From the NCBI GenBank assembly GCA_002077065.1, contig NAJO01000051.1, positions 124,001-188,000 of the forward strand: 64,000 nt of DNA, written 5' to 3'. Source of the stretch: Cryoendolithus antarcticus. Lineage: Eukaryota > Ascomycota > Dothideomycetes > Cladosporiales > Cladosporiaceae. A program made the translations under genes and the position numbers. The notes below the pieces were generated by a model. The model did no database searches, was not told the DNA's origin, and saw only the letters and a program-made list of their open reading frames with translations. The stretch's first letter is position 1; each line of letters opens with the position of its first letter. This document shows positions 31,001-41,611 of this stretch, piece by piece.

Positions 31001-33974
31001 GACGACACCGAATGCGAAAAAGACTCAAGCCCCAACTCCACCCGCCACACTTACCCCGGTTGGCAGATCCAGCAGCAAGGGCAAGAAGAGGAAGGCCCCA
31101 CCGCCTGCCATCCCTATTCCATCTGCGTCCGAGGTGACGACCATGATATCGACTGGGCTTTCTTCTGCCACCCTCATACTCACGCCGAACGCCAAAGCTG
31201 AGTGTCTGGAAAACGAGCGCACGAATAAGAGAAAGCGCGTTCCGCAATCTGGGATGTCGGTCATCAATCTGAGCCCGCGGCTTTCGTCTGGTGCTTCCAC
31301 GCCAATCCACACTATCGCCGACTTTCAAGACTATGCTGGTGCCAAGATCAATGCTGCCAAGAGACTCAAGCTTCGCGGCGGAGACAGCACAACAGCAATT
31401 GTCAAGACAACATTCGAAGTCAGAGATCGAGTGAAGGAGCTGGGATATTCGCCATTGAGGACCGGGAGAGACTACCCAGAGGCTATGTACAGCGATATCC
31501 GAGGCTCTTCGCCACGCCAGGCTCCATTCGACGACTTCTTCACTAAGCCCACCGCTCCGGATCCTGGACCTCGACCCACATCACCCGGACATAGCCCACT
31601 GGGACGTAGCTTTATGAAGCTTGCTAACGCACAAATTTTGCAGGAGCGCCAGAAGCCATGCAGCGGTCGTGACGAGCTGTGCCAAGCAGTCTTGAACGAC
31701 GAGTGGGCTTCTCACCCTACGTGGGCGAGTGAAGATTCCGGATTTGTCGCTCATAGGAAGAACGCACACGAAGAAGGTCTTCACCGTATCGAGGAAGAGC
31801 GTCACGACTATGACTATAATATTGAGGCTTGCGGTAGGACCGTGCAGCTGCTCGAGCCCCTTGCGCAACAGCTACTGCGCCTTTCGCCAATCGAGCAGAT
31901 GGCTTGGCAGCTTCCCACTGGCCTTGGCGGTCAGAGCGAGACTATCTACAAGCGCGTCATCATGAAGGTCTATGGCCGCGAGATGGGCCATGAGGTGATT
32001 AGGGAGCTGCACAACCACCCGTACCAAGTCATCCCGGTCTTGCTCAACCGCCTCAAAGAGCGCCTCGAATCTTGGAAGCTGGCTCAGCGCGAATGGGAGA
32101 AGGTCTGGCGCGAGCAAACCCAGAAGATGTTCTGGAAGTCTCTTGATCATCAGGCTGTCAACACCCGTAATTCGGACAAGAAGGCCTTCCAGATGAAGAC
32201 GCTGCTCGGCGAGATTCAAGTCAAGCATGAGGAGATGGTCAGAGAGGACAAGCAGGTGCCGGGTGTTATGCACAATGCGCAATTCAGCTATGCTGTGGAG
32301 GACGCGGATGTGGTGCTCGACGTCGCCCGCCTAGTGCTCACCTATATCGACGCCAACATGACGCAAGAATCGCCAAAGCTACCTGCCTGGATGCGCGACT
32401 TTATCCCCACCTTCTTCGGCATGGACCCAGACTCGTTCAACGAGAAGGTCGCCATCAAAATCAGCCCAAGCGACACGCCTGCCAACGAAGTGGCCGATGA
32501 TCTGCCATCTGGTGCCGAGGATGCCGCTACTCCGAGAGGTCGCAAGGCTAAGGGCAACAATCTCTTCCGAAATGTCATCGACAAGCAGCGTGCTGGCAAG
32601 TTCGGCCGCAAAGATCGTGAGGACAGCAATGCCTCCGCCAGCCGTGCTTCAACTCCTGAGATCGGCTCCATCGCTGCTGACGATATGGTGATCGACACTG
32701 CTGAAGAGGCTGAGAAGAGCGAGGCTGTCGTCCAGCGCTGGCTCGAGCATCCCACCACTGGTAACAGCGTTGGTGATAGGAATGTCGATCCCGCTGAGCT
32801 GCACAATCGCACCGTCTACACCATGTGGGCCAATGGTCCAATGTACTGCGTCGTTCGCATGCTGACGATGCTCTACGAGCGTCTGCTCAAGCTCAAGAAG
32901 GGCGAGAGGGAGTGCCACAAGGCTATCGCCCGGGCCAACACCGAGAAGCCAGCCCTCGACCTAGGCATCGTCGACAAGCTGCCAGCCGACTTCTTCGAGG
33001 ACACCTCAGAGCACGCCAGCTACTACCGCCAGATGCTTGGCAAGTTCGAGAAGTGCCTGATCGGCGACGCCGACTTCACCGAGGTTGAGGATATTCTTCG
33101 TCGCTTCTACTTGCAGTCCGGCTACCAGCTGTACTCGCTTGAGAAGATGATGCAGGCATTCGTGCGCTACGGCAACAACATCCTGATCAACGAGGGTAAG
33201 GAGAAGAGTCTTGACATCTACAACATCTGGCGCAAAGATCGCATGAGGGAGACCTCGAACGCGGCGCAGATCGTCGATTACAGAAAGTCAGTCGAGAAGC
33301 TGCTGAAGGACTCTGAGCTATATCGCATCGACTACGTAAGTCTCTTCCTACGCCACACTGATCGAACATCAGCTAACGATCACCTCCAGGACCAAGCCAA
33401 CCCCACCCTCCGCTTCTACCTCACCAAGAAAGATGATCCTACCTTCGACGCTGCGCTCTCACCTGCTGACCAAGAGCACCGCTGGCGCTACTACCTCGCC
33501 TCCTACACAGCCTTCACCGCAACCGCCGGAATCACCTACGACACGCTCACACGTCCCTTCCTCTCGCGCAACTACCGTGCCTCCGGCCTCGCCACCTCTG
33601 ACCTCTCTGCGCCCCCTTCGCCATCTTCAGAAGAGGGAGTGGATTACATCTTCCGCCGATTCGCTGCCGCTAGAAGCGAGGAGAACCTGACTATAAGGAT
33701 CACGGTCAATAGCTACCATCGGATCTTTGAGAAGGGAACGCAGGAGTGCTTTTTCTTAAGTATGGGGGAGAGGAGTGGGGCCGAGGAAGGGTTGAGGGAG
33801 AGGCAGGAGGTGAAGGCTTGGAGGGAGGAAGCTGTTAGGGAAGGGTGGGAGTTGAATAATGAGGCTATGAGAGATGTTGGGAGGGAGGTTGTGGAGGGTG
33901 CTAACGACGCGTTCATGAAGTTGGTCGCTGGCGAGGAAGTCGTGGGAGAGGGGGAGGGCATGGAGGTCGATTGA
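28036..33974 (+). CDS. SIN3: SIN3 histone-deacetylase scaffold (three PAH domains plus HDAC-interacting domain)
   Basis: Six exons: 28036-28130, 28282-29629, 29693-30145, 30209-30622, 31644-33335, 33390-33974; 1,528 residues. Sin3 scaffolds the Rpd3 deacetylase corepressor complexes in the nucleus. After a Gln/Pro-rich N-terminus come PAH1 (about 258-325, [19 protein letters not shown]), PAH2 (about 468-540, split by intron 2 at [17 protein letters not shown]) and PAH3 (about 671-735). The junction [20 protein letters not shown] is contiguous in Sin3 proteins, which supports removal of a 1,021-bp intron (30623-31643). The Sin3 HDAC-interacting domain follows, including [17 protein letters not shown] and [12 protein letters not shown]. 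Introns 3 (63 bp) and 5 (54 bp) are stop-free multiples of three. The long intron 4 contains an ORF in frame with exon 5, annotated separately. Confidence 0.93.
30939..31643 (+). CDS. Open frame inside SIN3 intron 4, in frame with exon 5 (candidate alternative N-terminus)
   Basis: Within the 1,021-bp intron the frame of exon 5 is open from about 30717. The ATG at 30939 (context CAAGATGG) gives 235 codons before joining the exon at 31644 without a stop. The peptide is basic and Pro/Ser/Thr-rich with two nuclear-signal-like clusters ([12 protein letters not shown] and [10 protein letters not shown]) and a less repetitive part ([20 protein letters not shown]). I recognise no family. Such a long open stretch in an intron is unlikely by chance. 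Options are an alternative first exon for a short SIN3 isoform of about 993 residues lacking the PAH domains, an optional internal exon, or a split gene. The splice signals at 30623 and 31643 still support full-length SIN3. Confidence 0.4.
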
Positions 33975-35755
33975 TTGCTTGATCGATCGTACGAATTGAG
34001 GCGATGAAGGACGGCGGCGTGCTTCACGGCGATGATGCATTGAGCAAGCATGGTTATGGCGAGATTTGCGTGGCGTAGACTTCACGCCCTACAGTCTACG
34101 GTCGTCCGAAGGCATGACTGTGGGCTATAGTCACCAATGGGGTGCATTTACTTGGTATGCGAATCCTCACTCGTCCTACTGTCTGCATTCAAGGTGCTCC
34201 ACCGCTGCCATGCTCATGTCAATGCGCTTTGCCGTCTCAATGCATATAGCCATGCGGAAGCTCGTACGACGTGACAGAGGCGGCTGCACGAAATCTCAAT
34301 GGCGCTCTGGACTCCACGTGCTGCACAAACGGACTTGACAGTAGCACAAGTGAGGCGGTGGTAAGGCTGATTTGAATCAGATCAGATAGAGCCGTGCAAT
34401 AATCCGACTTGGCCTATCTCATCCATTGCGCAGTGCCATTCGTGAGATACCTTCACGAGACAAAGTCACAACATCCACTGCATGACCGCCGGGACACGCC
34501 GTACAACCGTTCCCTTCCCTGCCCTCCATAAAGCAGCCCGCCAACGGCACCATGCCATGCGGCCTAACACTCGGCTTCCACGCGCTGCCATTGGGCCCAG
34601 CGTGCATGGCTGAGAATGTGACAGCTGCACCTCACTCCGAATGGAAATGCAGGACAGGGATGCTAGATGTGGTGATCTCTTGATCGGGATGGAGGCGCTC
34701 ATTGGGACGTTGGAGGCGATGGGAACGAGCCATGAGAGGCAGCGAAAGCAGTTGTTTGCTTAATGAACAGAGGGCGATGCTTGGTTAGTGATGGGTCGGA
34801 GTTGATGGGGATTTTTATTAGTGGTGGATGAAGCAGATGGCGATGGCCTGCTCAACGCCGACCCAAGCTTCGCTACGCCTCTTTGACGCCTCCCTGCAGT
34901 TCACGTGGAGACCTGTACGCTGCCGGTGAGTGACGGAGGGACCTCGCTTGTAGTCCTGCTGCAGTCGACGTCGTGCTGCAACGTCGGGAGCCCAAGAATC
35001 GCTTTTCGTTTGCCTTCTGCATCTTCCGTCAGCACTTCGAGAAGCGATCGTATCGCGACATTCGACGACGGCCGCTTTTGGCAAACCCGAGCACTCTATT
35101 GACGCATGCGCAACAGCAAGGGCGACATTGTCGTGCATGTTGATGCCGCGACGGTACCATAGAGCTGGTTGACCCCCCTGCTCGGGATCGCCAAGAGCGG
35201 GGCGCGTGTCTTATCGAATTACCCGGCACCGGCGCCCTCTCTCGAACGTCAGTCCGCTGCACCTCGCCATCACGTCGACACTATGCGACATTCTACAGAC
35301 CGTGCCGCCATACTGCTGGACCGGTACTCTAACTACAGCAGCTGATCGCTCAGCTCCCGTCGCCTATCCCCACCCCTTCCACCGGCGACACAACATCCAC
35401 CCATCGGACGCACGTAGCCGTCCGTCTAGATCCTGGAACTCCTGTTCCAATCACGAGGCCGCCTTCGCACCCTGCCCCTCGCGTCGGGCGGGCAGCACAG
35501 CGTGCATGCGAACAATTCTTTGACAGCCCATCTTGTGCTCATCTCACCTCACCTCTGCTTCGCTACGAGCACCTCACCTGCATCACCCGAACCCTCCCTC
35601 TCGCCCCTGTTGACAGCTGCGCGAAGTTCTCTGGTACTGGGTCCCATCATCTGGCTTCTCTCCCACCCGGCGCAGGCAGGGAGAGGAGTACGTATTGAGT
35701 TGCTCATTGTCGACCGAGTGGGAAGGCTGGACTTTCTCGCGTGGCGAACGCTATT
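33975..35755. other. Long intergenic stretch, SIN3 3' side to WD40 gene leader
   Basis: 1.78 kb without a supported gene, the longest such stretch here. Several short ORFs exist on both strands, none protein-like. From about 35490 to 35680 the plus strand is pyrimidine-rich (C/T with repeated CACCTC), like a long 5' leader of the WD40 gene. No tRNA or repeat array seen. Confidence 0.5.
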
Positions 35756-38050
35756 ATGGCCGAGATGTTCTATTTCGGCGGTGCCAGCGTTGCGAGCGCG
35801 CCTGTTAAGTGTCGCAAGATTCCCCTGAGTCGACGGCGCTTGCTGGACAAGCGGATTTGCTCGGTTGACAGGACGGAGCGTTTGACTGTCACTGAGAGGG
35901 CTTGCATGGCGAGGTTCGTTACTGAGCCTGTGGTTTGTGAGAGCGGAGTTTTACCTTTCACGTTGGACTCGTGGCAGGATGAGTGTTTCTCATCGGATGA
36001 TGACGAGGAGGGGGGAGTGTTACTGGATGCCGAGAGTGATCGCTCTGGTACTGGGGCCTTATTGTCGCCGACGTTGGACGACAGCGTCTACGTGGATGAT
36101 GCTGGCTTCGCGACTCCTGCGCTTTCGACCTCATCTTCAGCAAAGTACGACGATACTGCACTTCCAGATCTGGTTACCCCTGACCAAGATAGCTCACCGT
36201 CGTCGCTCTCGTCCCGGACATCACTGGCTCTACGACAACCACACCCTCGACCTGTATGCGAGGAGACTACCAGGGAAGAACATGTCCGTCGGCAAAGATT
36301 TGCCTTGCCAGGAGATGGACCAGACGAGGTCCCACGCTTTGACGAAGCAATTGGGCGTGTTCTTGACACACGTGGACTGGTCATCCATCGCTCTTGCGAT
36401 AATCTACGTAGCCAGGACCGTTACCGGACCAGGCAGCCACAATTTCGCATACGATCACAGAGTCTGGCTGTGATACCCAATAGCGCACCAACATCTTCTG
36501 ACGTACCTCCTGTTCCGATCATTGAGCCACATGTTCGTAGCAGCGAAGCTAATGCACCCGTTCTCGTACCTCTTGACACGGCTAGCGAGGATAACCTGTT
36601 CGACGTCCTGGACGCGGATCGAGTGGTGTTGGACGTCAACGACCAACGCCACTCTTACGACTTTGCAGACTTCATTGATGACTGGGAGTATGACAAAGCC
36701 CACAGTGCGAACCCAGCAAACGCACCTGGAGCGATCCGCGATGCGCTGCAACCTCGTACAGATCCTTCTGTATACCATGACATCACACGCCATGACTTTA
36801 TTGCTGGACCAGGTGACCTGCAGGGCATACCGTGGAACGAGACAACGACGACACGAGCCCAAGCCATGGACCAAAGAAGACAGCTACACCCTTCGCACAG
36901 CAGCCGCTACCGTACGGAGCTCGACATGAGACCGCAATTGGGCGGTTATGCACAAGGGGAGCAACACTACCGCTTTCATCGCTTCAACGGCCGATGGAAG
37001 TCAAGCTACTCACATTTCGAGCTACGCAATGTCGTCGCTTCTCACGGTCGAGACGTCTTCTTTTCGGGAGGCGAACGCATACATTGCACGCCACTCACAC
37101 TGCCGGCGGAAAGCCGTCTTGCCATGGACTTGACGAAATGCAGTGCGTCTGCTGCACCTGTGCGGGTGACTTGTCTGGCCACTTCAAAGCCCTCTGATCT
37201 GTCGTATACCAGTGAAAGCGTCCTTATTGCAGGAGGCTTCTATGGCGAGTATGCGCTTCGATCACTTGGACCTGCCTGCTCTGAAGTGCACGAAGGCTAC
37301 GTGACGCACAATTGGAACGGTCTAGTCACTCACATCCACACCTTCCCCAGCCGTGCCTCAGGTGCTCTTCAGGCGGTGTTCTGCTCAAATGACACTCGCC
37401 TTCGCGTAATGGACGTCCGCACGCTCAAGTACACCAGCACTTTCACCTATGCCAACTCCCTCAACTGCTCAGCCACGGCACCCGACGGACGCCTCCGCCT
37501 CATCGGCGGCGACTCACGCGACGCACTGATCACAAACGCCGAGACTGGCGCTACGCTCGTTACTCTGCCCAGTAAAGACCACGTCTTCGCGTGCGCCTGG
37601 AGCCCAGACTCGCGCCATGTAGCTTCAGCATCGCAAAACGGAGAGACTTTGCTGTGGGATTCGCGCAACTGGTCGCAGCCAACTGCTTCGCTGCCGAGCG
37701 TTATGAGCTGCGTGCGGAGCCTGCACTTCACAGATGATAGTGCTCTCCTGGTAGCGGCTGAGAGCGAGGACGTTGTCTCGATCTATGATGTTCGCAATGC
37801 GAAGAAGGAACGCCAGGAGCTGAGATTCTTTGGGACTATAGCTGGAATCGCCTTGCTGGATGGCGGCAACGAAGTCGTCGTGGGCAATGGCGATCGGACT
37901 GTGGGTGGCTTGTTGACATGGAGGAGAGATGCTGGAGGTGTACTTGGCAGAAGCAGCGATGGTGCCTGGGGACGACGGGAGAGGATGCAGTGTCAGGCTC
38001 GACGGAGGAGACGTGCATGGGACGGTGATGATGATGTGCAGGTGGTGTAG
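35756..38050 (+). CDS. WD40-repeat protein with disordered N-terminus
   Basis: A 764-residue ORF. The first ATG of the frame is at 35756 (MAEMFYFGGASVASAP). Residues 1-350 are acidic and Ser-rich, probably disordered. A segment around YRFHRFNGRWKSSYSHFELRN and the C-terminal 250 residues form WD40 blades, for example ACAWSPDSRHVASASQNGET, RSLHFTDDSALLVAAESEDV and an NGDRTVGGLLTWRR end. The layout resembles the uncharacterised fungal WD-repeat family typified by S. pombe SPBC2A9.03. Function unknown; a scaffold role is typical for the fold. Single exon as far as I can see. Confidence 0.8.
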   Translation: MAEMFYFGGASVASAPVKCRKIPLSRRRLLDKRICSVDRTERLTVTERACMARFVTEPVVCESGVLPFTLDSWQDECFSSDDDEEGGVLLDAESDRSGTGALLSPTLDDSVYVDDAGFATPALSTSSSAKYDDTALPDLVTPDQDSSPSSLSSRTSLALRQPHPRPVCEETTREEHVRRQRFALPGDGPDEVPRFDEAIGRVLDTRGLVIHRSCDNLRSQDRYRTRQPQFRIRSQSLAVIPNSAPTSSDVPPVPIIEPHVRSSEANAPVLVPLDTASEDNLFDVLDADRVVLDVNDQRHSYDFADFIDDWEYDKAHSANPANAPGAIRDALQPRTDPSVYHDITRHDFIAGPGDLQGIPWNETTTTRAQAMDQRRQLHPSHSSRYRTELDMRPQLGGYAQGEQHYRFHRFNGRWKSSYSHFELRNVVASHGRDVFFSGGERIHCTPLTLPAESRLAMDLTKCSASAAPVRVTCLATSKPSDLSYTSESVLIAGGFYGEYALRSLGPACSEVHEGYVTHNWNGLVTHIHTFPSRASGALQAVFCSNDTRLRVMDVRTLKYTSTFTYANSLNCSATAPDGRLRLIGGDSRDALITNAETGATLVTLPSKDHVFACAWSPDSRHVASASQNGETLLWDSRNWSQPTASLPSVMSCVRSLHFTDDSALLVAAESEDVVSIYDVRNAKKERQELRFFGTIAGIALLDGGNEVVVGNGDRTVGGLLTWRRDAGGVLGRSSDGAWGRRERMQCQARRRRRAWDGDDDVQVV

Positions 38051-38313
38051 ATAATTGTCTAGCAATGTCGCGATCGTACATCGGAACCGCTTCACATAGT
38101 CGCTCATATCTCTGTGGCGTTTTCGCTCAACGCCTCGGCTCCACATCAATGGTCTTATATCCGGACGTCGAGCTCTAGTACCTCACCGATATCTCAAGCA
38201 CTATGATTGATTGTTATCGCTTACTTGTCCCTGCCTTTGCGCTTCCGATGCCATCGCTCACCGGACATGCCGTCGCCGCCACAGCGGCGTGAGCTTCTCG
38301 CGCTCACGGCAGC

Positions 38314-39531
38314 ATGCCAGCTCGCATTCCCGGATCGATAGCAGTGCGAAGCTGCCAGGCTTACCCTCTCAGACCGCCTACCCTCCAAAGACCTCTGCGC
38401 GTACGACTCTTCCACACCACCTCTCTCCGCCTCCGCGACCCTCACGGCCAGTCCTCGCGCTCTCGAAATCCGCAATCCGGCCTCTCAACCCCGATCAGCG
38501 AGCCCAGCTCAGACACTCCGACAGTCCTCCACGATCCTACGTCGCGAAACGACAAGAAGGCCCCCTACATCTTCCGCACCGGCTACGCAGCCTGGCCCAA
38601 ACGGCCCCCTCGCCCATTTCCGCCTCCCTTCTTCTCGCCGCCCTCCGGCTCCTTCAGCGACCCCCTCTCCACGCACAACCGCAGCCACGACCGCGTGAAC
38701 GGTGTACCGATACTGGGCGTGACGAATGGCGATGATGCGCTGTTTGCGGGGGAGAGGTTCCTGTGTGTGAATGATGGCGTTGGCGCGTGGGGGTTGAAGG
38801 ACCGGGGCTGTGCTGGACTGTGGAGCAGGTTGGTGGGGCATTTTTGGGCGGGGGAGGTTGAGGGGATGGTGAGAGGGGAGGAGAAAGAGGAACAGGGAGA
38901 CGGGGTGGTCGGCGCGCTGAGCAGGGCGTTTGAGAAGACGAAGGAGGCGCTGTCTGAACCGAATGCATGGCTGGGTACTACGACTGTGAGCTCCGCTCTG
39001 CTTGATGGAGCTGCGGAGAGTGAGGGCAAAGCTGTACTCTGGGTAACGCAGCTGGGTGATTGCAAAGTCATGGTCGTACGGCCCAGCAAGAGCATAGAGG
39101 AGAACATAATCTTCAGAACAGAGGAGCAATATCATTATTTCGACTGTCCGAGACAACTCGGCACGAACTCCCCCGACACACCGGAAATCAACGCCGTCCT
39201 GGATAAGGTGGAGGTGGAAGAAGGGGACATCGTGCTAGCCATGAGCGACGGCGTAACAGACAACCTCTGGGACCACGAGATCGCGCGCATATTGCTCGAG
39301 GCACGTGAGAAGTGGTCTACGGAGCATGCAGGCGAAGCAGTGGCGGGCAGCATGAAATTCGCGGCTAGGGAGATCGTGCTGGAGGCTAGGAAGATTGCTG
39401 AGGACGCTTTTGCTGAGAGTCCGTATATGGAGAAGGGTGTTGAGGAGGGGTTGGCAATTGAGGGCGGGAAGAGGGATGACATTAGTGTTGTCGCGGGGAT
39501 TGTGGAGAGGAGGAAGGAGGGCGCTGGCTGA
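38314..39531 (+). CDS. PP2C-type protein phosphatase, Ptc7-like, mitochondrial
   Basis: A 405-residue single-exon ORF. The N-terminus (MPARIPGSIAVRSCQAYPLR...) is basic and Ser/Arg-rich, a probable mitochondrial presequence. The PP2C/SpoIIE-type core has metal-binding Asp residues in LCVNDGVGAW (near 152), VLAMSDGVTDNLWD (near 307) and a final GGKRDDISVVAG. The first motif is usually ADGVGGW in this family, so Asn precedes the metal Asp here. An acidic low-complexity loop (about 190-210) is an insertion. In yeast Ptc7 dephosphorylates mitochondrial proteins, including the coenzyme Q factor Coq7. The substrate here is inferred from family only. Convergent with SEC20. Confidence 0.85.
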   Translation: MPARIPGSIAVRSCQAYPLRPPTLQRPLRVRLFHTTSLRLRDPHGQSSRSRNPQSGLSTPISEPSSDTPTVLHDPTSRNDKKAPYIFRTGYAAWPKRPPRPFPPPFFSPPSGSFSDPLSTHNRSHDRVNGVPILGVTNGDDALFAGERFLCVNDGVGAWGLKDRGCAGLWSRLVGHFWAGEVEGMVRGEEKEEQGDGVVGALSRAFEKTKEALSEPNAWLGTTTVSSALLDGAAESEGKAVLWVTQLGDCKVMVVRPSKSIEENIIFRTEEQYHYFDCPRQLGTNSPDTPEINAVLDKVEVEEGDIVLAMSDGVTDNLWDHEIARILLEAREKWSTEHAGEAVAGSMKFAAREIVLEARKIAEDAFAESPYMEKGVEEGLAIEGGKRDDISVVAGIVERRKEGAG

Positions 39532-39974
39532 GAAGGGCAGAGAGAATGATGCACTACCAAACGACGACCAAGTCGCGCAGATCCGAGGGTCAATGTGAGC
39601 ATAGCGCTGCACGACCCATACGCACAGTATCTGAGACACGGGGCTTCGATGCATGTACCCACAAAGTACGCACAGCCGCCGACGCAGACGGAGGCTCACT
39701 CTGAGCTCCAGTGGACCGCAGCGCAGAGCCAAGTGAAGTCATCGCGATCGCTCACAGGAAGATGGCGCTCAAAGTTATTGCAATGGCCGCTGGAAAGTGA
39801 CCTAGAGAGGTGGTGGGAAGAAAGCTGAGAGTTGTTCTGCGAATTTGACGGCTTTGGAGATTGCCATGTGCCCGAAATGGCAAGGGATGTACATGTCGGA
39901 GGCAAGATCGGCTCTGGACGGATACATGTAGTTTTGAAAATGGAGTGGCAAAGACAATCTCTACTCTCGACTGT
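39532..39974. other. Intergenic between convergent PTC7-like and SEC20 genes
   Basis: 443 bp of 3' sequence of both genes. Nothing further recognised. Confidence 0.5.
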
Positions 39975-41324
39975 CTATAATTCGTCTCTGACCTTCCCCT
40001 CCTCCGAACTTTCATCAACAAACCCCTTCTTCCGCGGATTCGGCTTCTCATCCTCCCTCCGCTCCCTCAACACCGTTCCATCGCCCCTCTTCACCTCCTC
40101 TTTCTCCCCAGCAGCCATCTTCCCAATCTCCTCACTAACCTTCCCACTCAACTCACCGCTCTTATCCCGCTTCGCGCCGCCTCCACCCGCGCCAGCCGGC
40201 ACACCCACACTTTTCAGCTTATCTGCCATGCCTGGGATGAACTGGCGCACGCCTTCCGTAGCGCTTGGCTGGATGATCAATGGGCGGCGGGTCGTGGTGC
40301 TTTGGTACGCCAGAGCCGAGGAGGTTGGGTCGTAGGGTGTTGTCGTGATGATGCCTGTTACTGTGCAGAACAGCAAGAGGGGTTTGAGGAGCACCCAGTT
40401 GAGCAGGAAGATGCCAACGCGGTAGAAGAACAACGGCAACCTGATAAATGGGCCGTAGAGGAGTCGTCTGAAGATCAGCCAGACTAGGGTGGCGCAGAGC
40501 AAATAGAAGGCAGTTTCCAAATACCACGTATCGCTCTTCTGGCTCCTGACGAGCGTGCTTAGCAGCTCGCGACTCTTGCCTAGCACGGAGCCAAGGTCGG
40601 TGTACTTGTCGCCTAGCTCTGCGAGGGCGGCGGTGCTTTGTTCGAGAGTTTCGGTCGCGAAGTGGCTCCTTCCCACCTCAGTCTCGAGCAGCGCGTGCGT
40701 GCGTCGGAGACTAGTCGTTAGATCCGAACTCGTAGTAACCAGCAAGTCGTCTCCACTCCTGACCTGCTGTCCACTCCTCCCAGCTTTGCCTTTACTGCGA
40801 TGCGCGAACAAGCTTTCCCGCGGCGTCGAAGCACCACTCGAGTCTCTTGCAGCTGTTTCCTTCCTCAGCTCAGCAAAGACCAACTCTCGTTCCTGCACCT
40901 TCGCAGCCTCCGCGTTCTTCTTCGCGACAATCTGCGCTCTTCTGAAGCCCGCCCTCGCACTCTTCAAATCCTCGCCAAGCTTAAGCACACTTGCTTGCAA
41001 CCTCTCGATTTCCCCTGCTTTACTCCCTCGTCTCACGCTCCCGCTCCTCGTCCGTCCAGCAAGACCACTAAACCCCGCGCTGCCGGTGCCGTGACTGTCA
41101 GTCAGGTCCTCGAGTTCTAGCCGCAGTAGCTCGAGATCTTCGTCTAGCTGTGCCAGGGAATCGTGGATATCCTGCGCGAGCTCTAAGCGGACGGAATTGG
41201 GGTTTTCGGAGAGGGATTCGGAGCCGGGTTGGAAAGAGAGGGCTTGCAGCCGTGTGATTAGGGTGGTAGTTTGCGTGAGGGTTGAGGTGAGGGATTGGAG
41301 ATGAGATTGGAGGGTGGATGCCAT
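39975..41324 (-). CDS. SEC20: SEC20 family Golgi-to-ER SNARE
   Basis: A 449-residue single-exon ORF. An N-terminal helical region (residues 1-75) with heptad character precedes a coiled coil (about 100-155). The Sec20-type SNARE-like segment lies at about 200-262 (SSDLTTSLRRTHALLETEVG, then YTDLGSVLGKSRELL). A transmembrane helix follows at 267-286 (YLETAFYLLCATLVWLIF), with a second hydrophobic stretch at 297-325. Sec20 forms the ER t-SNARE with Tip20, Ufe1 and Use1 for retrograde COPI vesicles. The yeast protein ends in HDEL; this one ends in EGKVRDEL, an RDEL-type retrieval signal, which fits. The C-terminal 100 residues are Lys/Glu-rich. Confidence 0.9.
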   Translation of the reverse strand: MASTLQSHLQSLTSTLTQTTTLITRLQALSFQPGSESLSENPNSVRLELAQDIHDSLAQLDEDLELLRLELEDLTDSHGTGSAGFSGLAGRTRSGSVRRGSKAGEIERLQASVLKLGEDLKSARAGFRRAQIVAKKNAEAAKVQERELVFAELRKETAARDSSGASTPRESLFAHRSKGKAGRSGQQVRSGDDLLVTTSSDLTTSLRRTHALLETEVGRSHFATETLEQSTAALAELGDKYTDLGSVLGKSRELLSTLVRSQKSDTWYLETAFYLLCATLVWLIFRRLLYGPFIRLPLFFYRVGIFLLNWVLLKPLLLFCTVTGIITTTPYDPTSSALAYQSTTTRRPLIIQPSATEGVRQFIPGMADKLKSVGVPAGAGGGGAKRDKSGELSGKVSEEIGKMAAGEKEEVKRGDGTVLRERREDEKPNPRKKGFVDESSEEGKVRDEL

Positions 41325-41611
41325 GGGTAGGCTGGATTGCGGTGCAGCATGAGTCGTCCGAATCGCGATATCAAGTGCTGTTCAAGGTTGTTTGTGAATG
41401 TCAGAGGCGACGTCAGAGTGGCTTTGCTGTGTTGCGCCACGTGGCGCGAAGGGAACAGCAAGACACGTGATGAAGGACGGTTTGCCAAGAACACAGATCA
41501 TGTTCCAAGGTGACAGCTCTCGTCTACCATACAAGTGGTACCCTTCATTACTCGTTGCACAACTGCCCTGATCCGCCATGTTCGTCGCGTCCCTCACGAC
41601 AATCCTCCCAA

